64,000 bases of DNA, taken from NCBI GenBank assembly GCA_014132595.1, contig BMAG01000055.1, forward strand, positions 1 through 64,000. The letters run 5' to 3'. The position numbers and the translations under genes were made by a program. The notes under the pieces were generated by a model. That model was given only the letters and a program-made list of their open reading frames with translations. It made no database searches and was not told the origin of the DNA. Source of the stretch: Gammaproteobacteria bacterium (lineage in GTDB: Bacteria; Pseudomonadota; Gammaproteobacteria; DSM-16500). Each line of letters begins with the position of its first letter. Position 1 is the stretch's first letter. Positions 35,613-43,135 of this stretch are shown here, one piece after another.

Positions 35613-35766
35613 CATTTCCTCGAATATTATTAAAATGTTGATTATAGCACATTATTCAAGTTTGTTAATTGCCGAATAAATGAAAAATATCTGTTTGCGA
35701 TCATTGGAAAATTATTTTAAATTAAAATTTGAAAAATTAATGAAGTTAATCACAAGGAGGTTAGCT

Positions 35767-36267
35767 GTGCGTTATTTAAAAAATATTTGTTTAATTTGTA
35801 TTCTAGTTTTTACTCTTCCTTGTTCAAATATTCTTTATGCTGATACGAATATGATAAATAACGCTTATGCGAGCAATGGAAATCCTGGGCATGGGTTTGG
35901 TAAGGGATCAAGCCATGGTGTTGGAAAAAATAATCCAGGACATCAAGGAAATCCTCATCAAAAAAATATGAAGCAGGCTTCTAAAACAAATAAGGCGCGT
36001 TTATCTGATCAGGATGCGGCAGTGATCACAAAATATTATTCAGCGAACCCCTTTCCTGTCTCTACGCTGCCTCCCGGTATTGCAAAGAACTTAGCTCGCG
36101 GAAAGCCATTGCCCCCCGGCATTGCAAAAGTATTTTTACCTTCTGATTTAACTTCAAAGTTACCAGCATACCCAGGCTATGAATATCTCGCAGTCGATAA
36201 AGATGTGGTTTTAATGAATACTACAACGAATACGATCGCAGATATTTTGACGAACGTGCTGAAATAA
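35767..36267 (+). CDS. CigR/RcnB-family secreted protein
   Basis: 166 residues from a GTG start with a perfect AAGGAGG six bases upstream; the frame continues further upstream without a better start. A signal peptide (RYLKNICLICILVFTLPCSNILYA) is followed by a Gly/His/Asn-rich stretch (GNPGHGFGKGSSHGVGKNN) and a C-terminal domain with the duplicated LPPGIAKNLARGKPLPPGIAK and LPAYPGYEYLAVDKDVVLM...IADIL. This matches the anti-virulence regulator CigR family, related to RcnB. CigR in Salmonella modulates virulence from the envelope; whether that role is shared here is unknown. Confidence 0.85.
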   Translation: MRYLKNICLICILVFTLPCSNILYADTNMINNAYASNGNPGHGFGKGSSHGVGKNNPGHQGNPHQKNMKQASKTNKARLSDQDAAVITKYYSANPFPVSTLPPGIAKNLARGKPLPPGIAKVFLPSDLTSKLPAYPGYEYLAVDKDVVLMNTTTNTIADILTNVLK

Positions 36268-36453
36268 TTTGAGCGCAAATCACTACTAAAAATAATTAAA
36301 AAAGTAAACGCTGTCAAGGCCACTAAACCGTGGCCTATAGCCATCCATTACTTCAATATTTTCGGAGAGAGCAGGGTAAGCGTTTGATCTTACGCTTATC
36401 GTTTCCCATAAAGAGGTGGTATCCATATCAATCTCTTTGATAATTCGGATAAT

Positions 36454-37221
36454 TCAAGAAGCAATAAAACTTTGCTTTTTTTGATCTTTATCCAAAGAGT
36501 AATCTAACCTTCCTAATTTTTCAAGAGCAGCCAAATCAATGACTGTCATTTTTTTATTTTCTATTTTTAATACTTGCAAACGTTGAAGATTTTTAAACAT
36601 GCGATTAACAGTTTCATGACTAATCCCCAGATAATTACTAATATCAAGTTGTGACATAAATAATGGAATATTATCGAGTGAAATGTTTCTCTCAAGCATT
36701 CTATAAATAATGTTTAATAGGAAATCACAAATTCGCTCTTCCGCGGTGACCCCCATTTTGACACTGCGATCATTACGCATTTTATAGCCTGTAATATTGA
36801 TAAATCTTTTTAAAATAGCTTCACTTTCTTGCATTAATTTACATAAATCATCCAGAGGTATTACACAAAGCTCTGAGTATTCAAGTCCTACGACTGATAG
36901 CATATGTTTATTGTCAGAAACGGATTCAAGTCCCACTAAATCACCAGGAAAATAAAAATTAGTAACACATTCATTTCCATTACCATCAATCCAATATTCT
37001 TTACAACTTCCTTTATACACTGCATATATCGTTTTTGTTGTCTCGTGTGAATAATAAAGATGATCATTTTTATGCACAATCATCATTTTTTGAATAATCC
37101 GATCTAAGGTTGCAATTTGTGACTTATCCATAAATTTGCTAGGTAGACATAAATGACGAGAAGGACAAGCTGCACATGTGGCATTCATTGCAGTTCGTGA
37201 TTTTATTAACTTGTTTGGCAT
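36454..37221 (-). CDS. fnr: FNR-type Crp-family oxygen-responsive regulator
   Basis: A 255-residue Crp/Fnr regulator with the four [4Fe-4S] ligands of FNR: Cys16-x2-Cys19-x5-Cys25 at the N-terminus (same spacing as E. coli C20/C23/C29) and Cys119 in SELCVIP (equivalent of C122). A cyclic-nucleotide-fold sensor spans about 40-150, a dimer helix follows, and a winged HTH (LDISNYLGISHETVNRMFKNLQ) has the E...R recognition-helix residues. It should bind TTGAT-N4-ATCAA when oxygen is low; four such sites lie in this island. It is the last gene of a four-gene unit, 31 bp after the hybrid kinase. AAAAGGGAATCT precedes ATG 37221. Confidence 0.9.
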   Translation of the reverse strand: MPNKLIKSRTAMNATCAACPSRHLCLPSKFMDKSQIATLDRIIQKMMIVHKNDHLYYSHETTKTIYAVYKGSCKEYWIDGNGNECVTNFYFPGDLVGLESVSDNKHMLSVVGLEYSELCVIPLDDLCKLMQESEAILKRFINITGYKMRNDRSVKMGVTAEERICDFLLNIIYRMLERNISLDNIPLFMSQLDISNYLGISHETVNRMFKNLQRLQVLKIENKKMTVIDLAALEKLGRLDYSLDKDQKKQSFIAS

Positions 37222-37252
37222 AGATTCCCTTTTATTAAATTACTCCTATCAG

Positions 37253-39337
37253 CTAATTCTTTGATAAAATTTCCTTAAGCATTTCAAGATCCGGAGGTTT
37301 TGCTAAATGTAAATCAAATCCGGCTGCCGACGACTTTTCTATATCTGTCGGTTGGGCATAACCGGATAGTGCAATTAGATAAGATTTATTTAAGTTGATA
37401 TCAGATTTAAGAATAGTAGCAACCTCATATCCATTGATCGTAGGCAGGCCAATATCACATAAAATAAAATCAGGTTGTAGTTGTCGTGCTTTTTGAATGC
37501 CATCAAAACTATTATTGGATGTATGAACGACATACCCGAAAGTTTTAAGCACCATGGACAAACTTTCTATCACAGAAAGATTATCATCAATGATAAGAAT
37601 ACTACGATGATGAAGAGAAACTGGATCGTGTGAATCAATTTTTAAAACAGAAGAACCTAATATATTGATTGACTCATCTAAGGGAAGTCTTATTGTGAAC
37701 TTTGTACCTTTATTGAGTCCTTCACTTACGATACTTACTTCTCCTCCATGAAGCTTTACGAACTCGTCCACAAGAACTAATCCTAGTCCTAAGCCGCCTT
37801 TCGTTCTATCCAAAGATCGATCAGCTTGCATAAAGGGTTTAAATAAATGCTCGATTAAATCAGCCTCTATGCCTACACCGTCATCACTCACTACAATGAC
37901 AGCTTGATTTTTTTGTTTGTCTAGATGAAGGAGCACTTGAATGGTTTGTCCTGGCAATGAAAACTTTGCCGCATTATGTAATACATTACCAATGGCTTGT
38001 GTAATTCGTATGGGATCGACATTAACCAAAAGAGGTTTATAGAAAAAAATCGTATTTATTTTTATTTCCAGGGATTCAAAGAGCGAATAATTATCTTCTA
38101 TAGAACGAAAAACAAGCTCATTGATATCTATGAGTTGTTTTTGAAACTGAATTTTATTTTGTGTGATAGAGGTAATGTCTAATAAGTCATCCGTTATTCG
38201 AATCATTTTTTTTAATTGTCTATCCATAGTGGCTCGAGTACGTTCTATTGAATCTTGCTCAAGCGCTGAGTGAGCCAGCAGAAAACAGCAATTGGAAAGT
38301 GAAGTTAAAGGATTTCGAAGCTCGTGAGATAGTGTTGATAAAAAAATATTTTTACGACGATCTTCTTCATGCAGCATATCGATCAATCTAGCACGTTCCT
38401 GCATCCATTGTTCTTTTTCGATAATATCTGCTAATAATCGAGAAATCAGATCTAATCTTTGTAAATCACGATATTGGGGTGTATAGGTTGTTCTATAATG
38501 AGTAGTTAGCATTCCTAATAATTTTCCAGAACGACTTTTTAAAATTGTTGTTTGTACTGCTCGTATTCCTTCTATCAATAAAGGTTCTAAATCGGGAGTT
38601 CCTACAAAAATAGAACTTTTTTTTATATCTTCAACAATCACACGTTCATTTGATTTTAAAGCAGTTCCAGAAGATCCTTTTCCATAAGGACATTCCGCAA
38701 AATGGTCTAGGAAAGGCTGTGAAAAGCCACGTGAGGCGACAAGTTCTAACACGCCGGATTTTTCATCGAAAAATTGTATCGTTCCCTTGTCTGCATGGGT
38801 AATTGAAATCGCCGCATCTATTGTTTCTAAAAGAACGGAGTAAATGCTTCCGTCTTGCATGGAATCGGTTGCAATTTTATGCAAGCGAGTCATTGTATTA
38901 AGTTCATCAAGTAATATTCTTCGCTGTCTTCTTAATTCCATTTGAGTTCTAATACGAGTAATTAATTCGAGCTCAGAAAATGGTTGTAAAAGGAGATCAT
39001 CAATATAAGACTGTATTTTTTTAATCCGTGATTCACTTTCTGCATCTGTTAAAATGATAATGGGTACTCCATCTGTTATCTTTTTTAAATCAAAAACAGA
39101 TTGAGAGCAATCAAATATTTTTAAGTCAGCTATTATTATATCAATTTTTATATTTTTTTTAACTAGCTCATAGGCATCATTATAATTACTAACAATTTTT
39201 ATTTCCCAATATTTTTGTAAAATATTCGTGAAAGAAGTGCATTTATCGATATTATTGTGAATAAGTAAAATTTTATAATCTAGAGACAATGTCCTTTCCT
39301 CTTTTTCAAAACTTGTTACATTGGATGGACTCAGCAT
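37253..39337 (-). CDS. Hybrid sensor histidine kinase (REC-GAF-HisKA-HATPase-REC)
   Basis: A 694-residue soluble hybrid kinase with no membrane segment. Domains: an N-terminal receiver (20-135; Asp71 in IIIADLKIF, but the acidic pocket is HN and the conserved Lys is Gln in LLLQPF, so probably degenerate). A GAF domain spans ~165-305 (DKGTIQFFDEKSGVLELVASRGF, GSSGTALKSNERVIVEDI). HisKA carries His338 in LSTLSHELRNPLTS, followed by HATPase with N box (NVLHNAAKFS), G1 (VVSDDGVGIEADLIEHLFKP) and G2 (TKGGLGLGLVLVDEFVKLHGG). The C-terminal receiver is intact (ILIIDDN, FILCDIGLP, LAKPPD). The GAF domain could sense a ligand or redox state. It follows the FixJ-type regulator by 8 bp. Confidence 0.93.
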   Translation of the reverse strand: MLSPSNVTSFEKEERTLSLDYKILLIHNNIDKCTSFTNILQKYWEIKIVSNYNDAYELVKKNIKIDIIIADLKIFDCSQSVFDLKKITDGVPIIILTDAESESRIKKIQSYIDDLLLQPFSELELITRIRTQMELRRQRRILLDELNTMTRLHKIATDSMQDGSIYSVLLETIDAAISITHADKGTIQFFDEKSGVLELVASRGFSQPFLDHFAECPYGKGSSGTALKSNERVIVEDIKKSSIFVGTPDLEPLLIEGIRAVQTTILKSRSGKLLGMLTTHYRTTYTPQYRDLQRLDLISRLLADIIEKEQWMQERARLIDMLHEEDRRKNIFLSTLSHELRNPLTSLSNCCFLLAHSALEQDSIERTRATMDRQLKKMIRITDDLLDITSITQNKIQFQKQLIDINELVFRSIEDNYSLFESLEIKINTIFFYKPLLVNVDPIRITQAIGNVLHNAAKFSLPGQTIQVLLHLDKQKNQAVIVVSDDGVGIEADLIEHLFKPFMQADRSLDRTKGGLGLGLVLVDEFVKLHGGEVSIVSEGLNKGTKFTIRLPLDESINILGSSVLKIDSHDPVSLHHRSILIIDDNLSVIESLSMVLKTFGYVVHTSNNSFDGIQKARQLQPDFILCDIGLPTINGYEVATILKSDINLNKSYLIALSGYAQPTDIEKSSAAGFDLHLAKPPDLEMLKEILSKN

Positions 39338-39345
39338 TTTCTTCT

Positions 39346-39933
39346 CTAACTTATTTGATAATATTTTTTAATTAATTGCGCCACATTCTTTGCCTGAAAT
39401 TTATCCATAATGCGTGAACGATGGGCTTCAATCGTAGAAATAGATATGTTAAGATCACTCGCAATTTCTTTATTATATTTTTCTGCGATAATTAAATTCA
39501 TTATTTCTTGCTCACGCGGCGTAAGCAAAATTGCTCTATTAGAAATTCCGTGTGCGTGAGAAGTTTGATTAATATATTTGACGACAGTTTCTAATAAACG
39601 TTTATCATCAAATGGCTTGACAAAAAATTCAATGGCTCCGGCTTTGATTGCTCTGACTGCCATCGGAATATCAGCATAACCGGAAATCATTATAATAGGT
39701 AATGTATTATTTAAAATCTTAAGTTTATCTAATACCTCTAAACCTGTGATAGAAGGCATTCTAATATCAAGAATAATGCAGCCGGATAATGAGCGGTTAT
39801 AGATATTTAAAAAATTCACCGGATTTTCATAAATCGCAACTTTGAGCTCGATTGACTCAAATAACCATCGCAAAGCTTTGCATATTTCTAAATCATCATC
39901 AATGATATGAATCATGGCGTCTTTTTTATTCAT
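39346..39933 (-). CDS. FixJ/NarL-type response regulator
   Basis: 195 residues: a receiver with acidic pair in HIIDDD, phospho-acceptor Asp56 (CIILDIRMPSITGLEVL), Thr/Ser switch in MISGYAD and Lys107 (FFVKPFDDKRLLE), then a LuxR-type HTH (LTPREQEIMNLIIAEKYNKE, then NISISTIEAHRSRIMDKFQAK). The sequence style (SGYADIPMAVRAIKAGAIEF and VKPF) is that of the FixJ/TodT branch. It overlaps the upstream HisKA-only gene by 4 bp (ATGA) and precedes the hybrid kinase by 8 bp, so the three are translated together. Predicted to activate transcription, possibly of the fnr unit itself as FixJ does for fixK; that is inference. Confidence 0.92.
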   Translation of the reverse strand: MNKKDAMIHIIDDDLEICKALRWLFESIELKVAIYENPVNFLNIYNRSLSGCIILDIRMPSITGLEVLDKLKILNNTLPIIMISGYADIPMAVRAIKAGAIEFFVKPFDDKRLLETVVKYINQTSHAHGISNRAILLTPREQEIMNLIIAEKYNKEIASDLNISISTIEAHRSRIMDKFQAKNVAQLIKKYYQIS

Positions 39934-40208
39934 AGTAAGGAATCTGTCAGTGTGAGTGCCAGTAAATGTTTTAGTTCATGAATTTTATGTCCCAACTTGA
40001 CAGAGTGTTCTTTTACAGTATTTAAAATATCAAGAAGTTCGACATTTTCTTCTTTATTTTCAGAAAGACGATAAATACAGCCAATAATGTAGGTATGAAT
40101 AATAGTAATGGGTTGTATTAAATCGTGAATTAACTCTGAAATGACTTTATCTCTTGACTCCAATTGATTTAATTTACATAAATTACAGGTTCGATCTATT
40201 TTATGCAT
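39930..40208 (-). CDS. HisKA-only protein lacking a kinase domain
   Basis: A 92-residue protein resembling only the dimerisation/phosphotransfer part of a FixL-like histidine kinase: SELIHDLIQPITIIHTYI is an H-box (His28) of the HELxQPLxxI type, and a second helix follows (LLDILNTVKEHSVKLGHKIHELK). There is no ATP-binding domain. The N-terminus has a Cys pair (CNLC). It may be a histidine phosphotransfer protein or a regulator that dimerises with a full kinase. The frame extends 21 codons further, but ATG 40208 has GAGGAA upstream. The stop overlaps the FixJ-type start (ATGA). Confidence 0.7.
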   Translation of the reverse strand: MHKIDRTCNLCKLNQLESRDKVISELIHDLIQPITIIHTYIIGCIYRLSENKEENVELLDILNTVKEHSVKLGHKIHELKHLLALTLTDSLL

Positions 40209-40483
40209 TCTTATTTCCTCACTCGTAGAATAATTATTAACCGTATTTATAAATCTATTAATGAATACCATTCTAGGAAAGTATTTTTTTGTTATTCCCT
40301 ACCAAATCCTCAACAAAATCATATATGTACATATTATGCGCATCATTAAAGCATAAAAAAAATCAAATAGCTAGCTAAGGAAAACCATACCTCTTTTCAT
40401 TTTTTAATCACATACATTAAGTCGGATCCTGATGTTTACCAGTAAAAAGTTTTTTTGATTTATAAGAGAGAAGCAGGATGAAA

Positions 40484-41338
40484 TTAACCGTTAACAACTT
40501 TACCGCCGTTTACATGCAAAATTTGTCCAGTGACAAAACTCGAATCAATATCACTTGCTAAGTAAACATAAGCAGGCGCAACTTCGAAAGGTTCTCCCGC
40601 TCTTTTCATGGGAGTTTGACTTCCAAATTCTGAAACCTTTTTCGGATCAAAACTTGCAGGAACCAAAGGTGTCCAAATAGGACCGGGCGCCACACCATTG
40701 ACACGGATTTTTTTATCCACTAAGGATTGAGATAAGGCGCGAGTAAAGCCTAAAGCAGCCGCTTTGGTTGCGCTATAATCTAGCAATAACGGATTTCCTT
40801 CATAGGCAACGATTGAGACCGTATTAATAATACAAGAATTTTCTGGCAAGTGTTTTAATGCTTCTCTCGTTAAATAGAACATCGAAAAAACATTCACTTT
40901 AAAAATTTTTTCAAGAGCATCGTCAGAGACATCTTGAAGAGTATCCGTTTGATACTGTTCCCCCGCATGATTTACTAAAATATCAATTTTCTTAAATTCA
41001 CTCATGGTTTTTTTTATTATTTTTTTACAATGTGCGCTTTTGCTGATATCACCAGGGATAAGAAGACATTTTTTTCCCAATGATTCTACGTATTTTTTTG
41101 TGACAGCGGCATCCTTATGCTCATTTAAATAAGAACAGACAATATTTGCACCCTCTTTTGCAAACAATATAGCAACTGCTCTACCAATACCGCTATCGGC
41201 GCCTGTAATAATGGCTACTTTATTTTTCAATTTACCGCTGCCTTTATAATGAGGATTATCAAATTTTGGCTGAGGCTGCATTTTTGCTTCAGAACCAGGT
41301 AGTTTTTGCTGTTGTTTTTTTCGTAATTTTACGGGCAT
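40484..41338 (-). CDS. SDR-family oxidoreductase (YghA-like)
   Basis: A 284-residue NAD(P)-dependent short-chain dehydrogenase. The ~35-residue N-terminal extension (KLPGSEAKMQPQPKF) is the mark of the YghA/stress-induced glucose/ribitol-dehydrogenase-like group. The Rossmann motif is KVAIITGADSGIGRAVA, then NHAG (Asn of NNAG is the same position), the catalytic Ser in INTVSIVAYEG, and the YSATKAA motif with Tyr and Lys. The C-terminus ends SSFVTGQILHVNGGKVVNG. The substrate is unknown. An FNR-like box with a TAGAAT hexamer lies just upstream (41392-41405), tying it to the oxygen-regulated island. Confidence 0.9.
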   Translation of the reverse strand: MPVKLRKKQQQKLPGSEAKMQPQPKFDNPHYKGSGKLKNKVAIITGADSGIGRAVAILFAKEGANIVCSYLNEHKDAAVTKKYVESLGKKCLLIPGDISKSAHCKKIIKKTMSEFKKIDILVNHAGEQYQTDTLQDVSDDALEKIFKVNVFSMFYLTREALKHLPENSCIINTVSIVAYEGNPLLLDYSATKAAALGFTRALSQSLVDKKIRVNGVAPGPIWTPLVPASFDPKKVSEFGSQTPMKRAGEPFEVAPAYVYLASDIDSSFVTGQILHVNGGKVVNG

Positions 41339-41391
41339 AAGTAGATCCTTTTCTGTTGTCTTTTATTCTAGTTATTTTTTTGTTTTATGGA

Positions 41392-41405
41392 TTGATATAC
41401 GTCAA
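41392..41405 (-). promoter_or_regulatory. Near-perfect FNR box upstream of the SDR gene
   Basis: TTGATATACGTCAA differs from TTGAT-N4-ATCAA at one base. TAGAAT (minus strand, 41365-41370) lies about 29 bp from its centre, as in the other class II sites, leaving a leader of about 20 nt. Confidence 0.6.
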
Positions 41406-41516
41406 TAGTAGATAAACGTATCTGTATTAAACTTACTTTTATCTGAATAAAATATTTCCTGATTTGCATATCTTTTAAAATGAGCTCTTCACGAGCAAGT
41501 ATTTTAAGAAAAAAAT

Positions 41517-41615
41517 GAATATCTCATTCGAGGTGTTGTGGCACATACTATTTCTATGTCGATCGAATTAAAAGGGTATTCCTTACAACAAGCTTGTCAT
41601 GAAGTGATTTTATAA
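41517..41615 (+). pseudogene. Remnant of isoaspartyl peptidase / type-III asparaginase (IaaA-like)
   Basis: In one frame the intergenic sequence reads EYLIRGVVAHTISMSIELKG then YSLQQACHEVIL and stop. This aligns with the segment of IaaA-type Ntn-hydrolases written EVFIRALAAYDIAALMDYGG, LSLAEACERVV in E. coli, just before the GGxGG motif. Everything upstream and downstream of this 32-codon block is lost; there is no start or catalytic Thr. I interpret it as the last visible piece of a decayed gene. Short length makes chance resemblance possible. Confidence 0.45.
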
Positions 41616-41628
41616 GTAAAAATTATCC

Positions 41629-42972
41629 TCATCGTGCGGGACCCGGGTTTTGATCATCTTTTTGATTAAACACAGTATCATTTGCACTTGAGGCCGAACT
41701 AATATTTTTTTTGCCAAAGATTCCTTCAAATACAAGACTTCTCTTCGCATATAATTTAGAAAATACTTGGATCATAATCATCACTGCCAAGGTTTTTATG
41801 ATCAAACTTAAATCCGTATCATTTCCTGATGCATAGAGTAAACTACTTGTTGCAAGAGCTAACCCCGCGTTTTTTGTTAAGGTAGATTTAATCGCAGTTT
41901 TTTGAGAAGGTGTTGTCGTAGGTTTAGATTCTGGATGTAAGTCAGATGATGCTAAAGTCTCATTTTTACTTTCTTCCTCCGCTTCTGAGCTCATCGAGCG
42001 TATAAATCGACTCACATCTCGTAATGGGGCAGAAACTTTAACAAACCCATTTATCTGATCCCATCGTCTTTCACGCAAATTGATAGCATGCTGGACCGCT
42101 TTAAGGTCGGTATATAATTTTTCGATAGTTTGCGGGTCTACGATAGCTGAAGATAAAGGTAATGTCACCGCTAAATGAGATTTAATGATATTTTTTTCAT
42201 AATCATCCAGATTATCCTGAAAATCATGAAGTGTTTGATATACTTTTTGCAGATCCTCACGGGCAGATTCTTGCCGATATATATTACTTAGATAAGCGCT
42301 ATGATTAACATCATAGACTAAGCGTCCACTACTATCGACGATCTTTTCAAATTTTTGATTGATCTCGGCACCTTTTTTGATGATTTCCTCTCTTTCTTGA
42401 GCTTGACTCGCTGTATGCTCCAAAATTTCAAAATAGCCTTCTGGAAGCATATCTGCAGGTTTTGTTTTACCCTGATAATGACGAAGTATTCCATCTGATT
42501 CTGTAACAAAGACTAATGAATGAGTTTCGGATGATTGGGGGATAAATGTTCTCAGAACAAGCTCAGGGAATTCTTTTGATAAAAGATCAGAAAGTGCTTT
42601 AAGGAATGAAGGTTTTTGATCATATTCAATCCCTAAATTACACGCCAATAAATCTAATTTTTTAATATGAGGAAGTTTACGCAAAATCGGAGCCAATTCT
42701 TGATAAAATTCAGAAGCTGTATAGATTCGATCTTCCGAAGCTATAACAGGTCCTTCATGTTCCACCGATAAATCCCCATGCCCATTGATGATCAAATGAT
42801 CTGCTCCTTGCAATCCCTGAATAACCGAGCGATCTAGAGGAGAGCTCGATTGAAGGAAGTGATAAAAAGCGGCAAAGTCATAATAACGTTGGCCTTCTGT
42901 TTCTAAATTTGTAGAAAGCATTCTATTTTTGAGAGGATGATCGGAAAGCATGGACAAGAGAATGCGGGGCAT
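41629..42972 (-). CDS. C80-type (toxin autoprocessing CPD-like) cysteine peptidase with C-terminal membrane segment
   Basis: 447 residues. Residues ~55-170 resemble the cysteine-protease domain of MARTX/clostridial toxins (family C80, clan CD): DHLIINGHGDL with candidate catalytic His65, a YTASEFYQELAPIL helix, KLDLLACNLG with candidate nucleophile Cys111, then SFLKALSDLLSKEFP, LVLRTFIPQSSETHSL and ESDGILRHYQGK, in the same order as in the toxin domain. Residues 185-330 are helical, followed by a Glu/Ser-rich linker and two weak hydrophobic segments near 372-410. No signal peptide. AAGGAG precedes ATG 42972. C80 peptidases are activated by host inositol hexakisphosphate; here the domain is stand-alone at the N-terminus, suggesting a host-acting effector rather than a self-processing toxin. 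Substrate unknown. Confidence 0.7.
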   Translation of the reverse strand: MPRILLSMLSDHPLKNRMLSTNLETEGQRYYDFAAFYHFLQSSSPLDRSVIQGLQGADHLIINGHGDLSVEHEGPVIASEDRIYTASEFYQELAPILRKLPHIKKLDLLACNLGIEYDQKPSFLKALSDLLSKEFPELVLRTFIPQSSETHSLVFVTESDGILRHYQGKTKPADMLPEGYFEILEHTASQAQEREEIIKKGAEINQKFEKIVDSSGRLVYDVNHSAYLSNIYRQESAREDLQKVYQTLHDFQDNLDDYEKNIIKSHLAVTLPLSSAIVDPQTIEKLYTDLKAVQHAINLRERRWDQINGFVKVSAPLRDVSRFIRSMSSEAEEESKNETLASSDLHPESKPTTTPSQKTAIKSTLTKNAGLALATSSLLYASGNDTDLSLIIKTLAVMIMIQVFSKLYAKRSLVFEGIFGKKNISSASSANDTVFNQKDDQNPGPAR

Positions 42973-43135
42973 AATTTCTCCTTTTTCTCCGAAAAACTTA
43001 TTTTTGTTGTCCTTAAATTATAGCAAAAAGTGCTTATATTTTCCATTTTATAACCTCTCAAATGTTATTGTTTATGATAAAATAGCCGCGATAACTATAT
43101 GAAAATAAATCACATTCACAACGAGGAAAAACACC

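Noticed and set aside
36426-36440. ATCAA-TCTC-TTTGAT near the end of the fnr gene
   Set aside because: The half-sites are in the reverse order to an FNR box (TTGAT-N4-ATCAA), so it is not counted.
41629-42972. Reading the peptidase-like protein as a DUF4347 or CHAT domain
   Set aside because: The order of elements after the Cys (helix, SSETHSL, SDG...HYQGK) fits the toxin C80 domain better, though the families are related and profile searches should decide.
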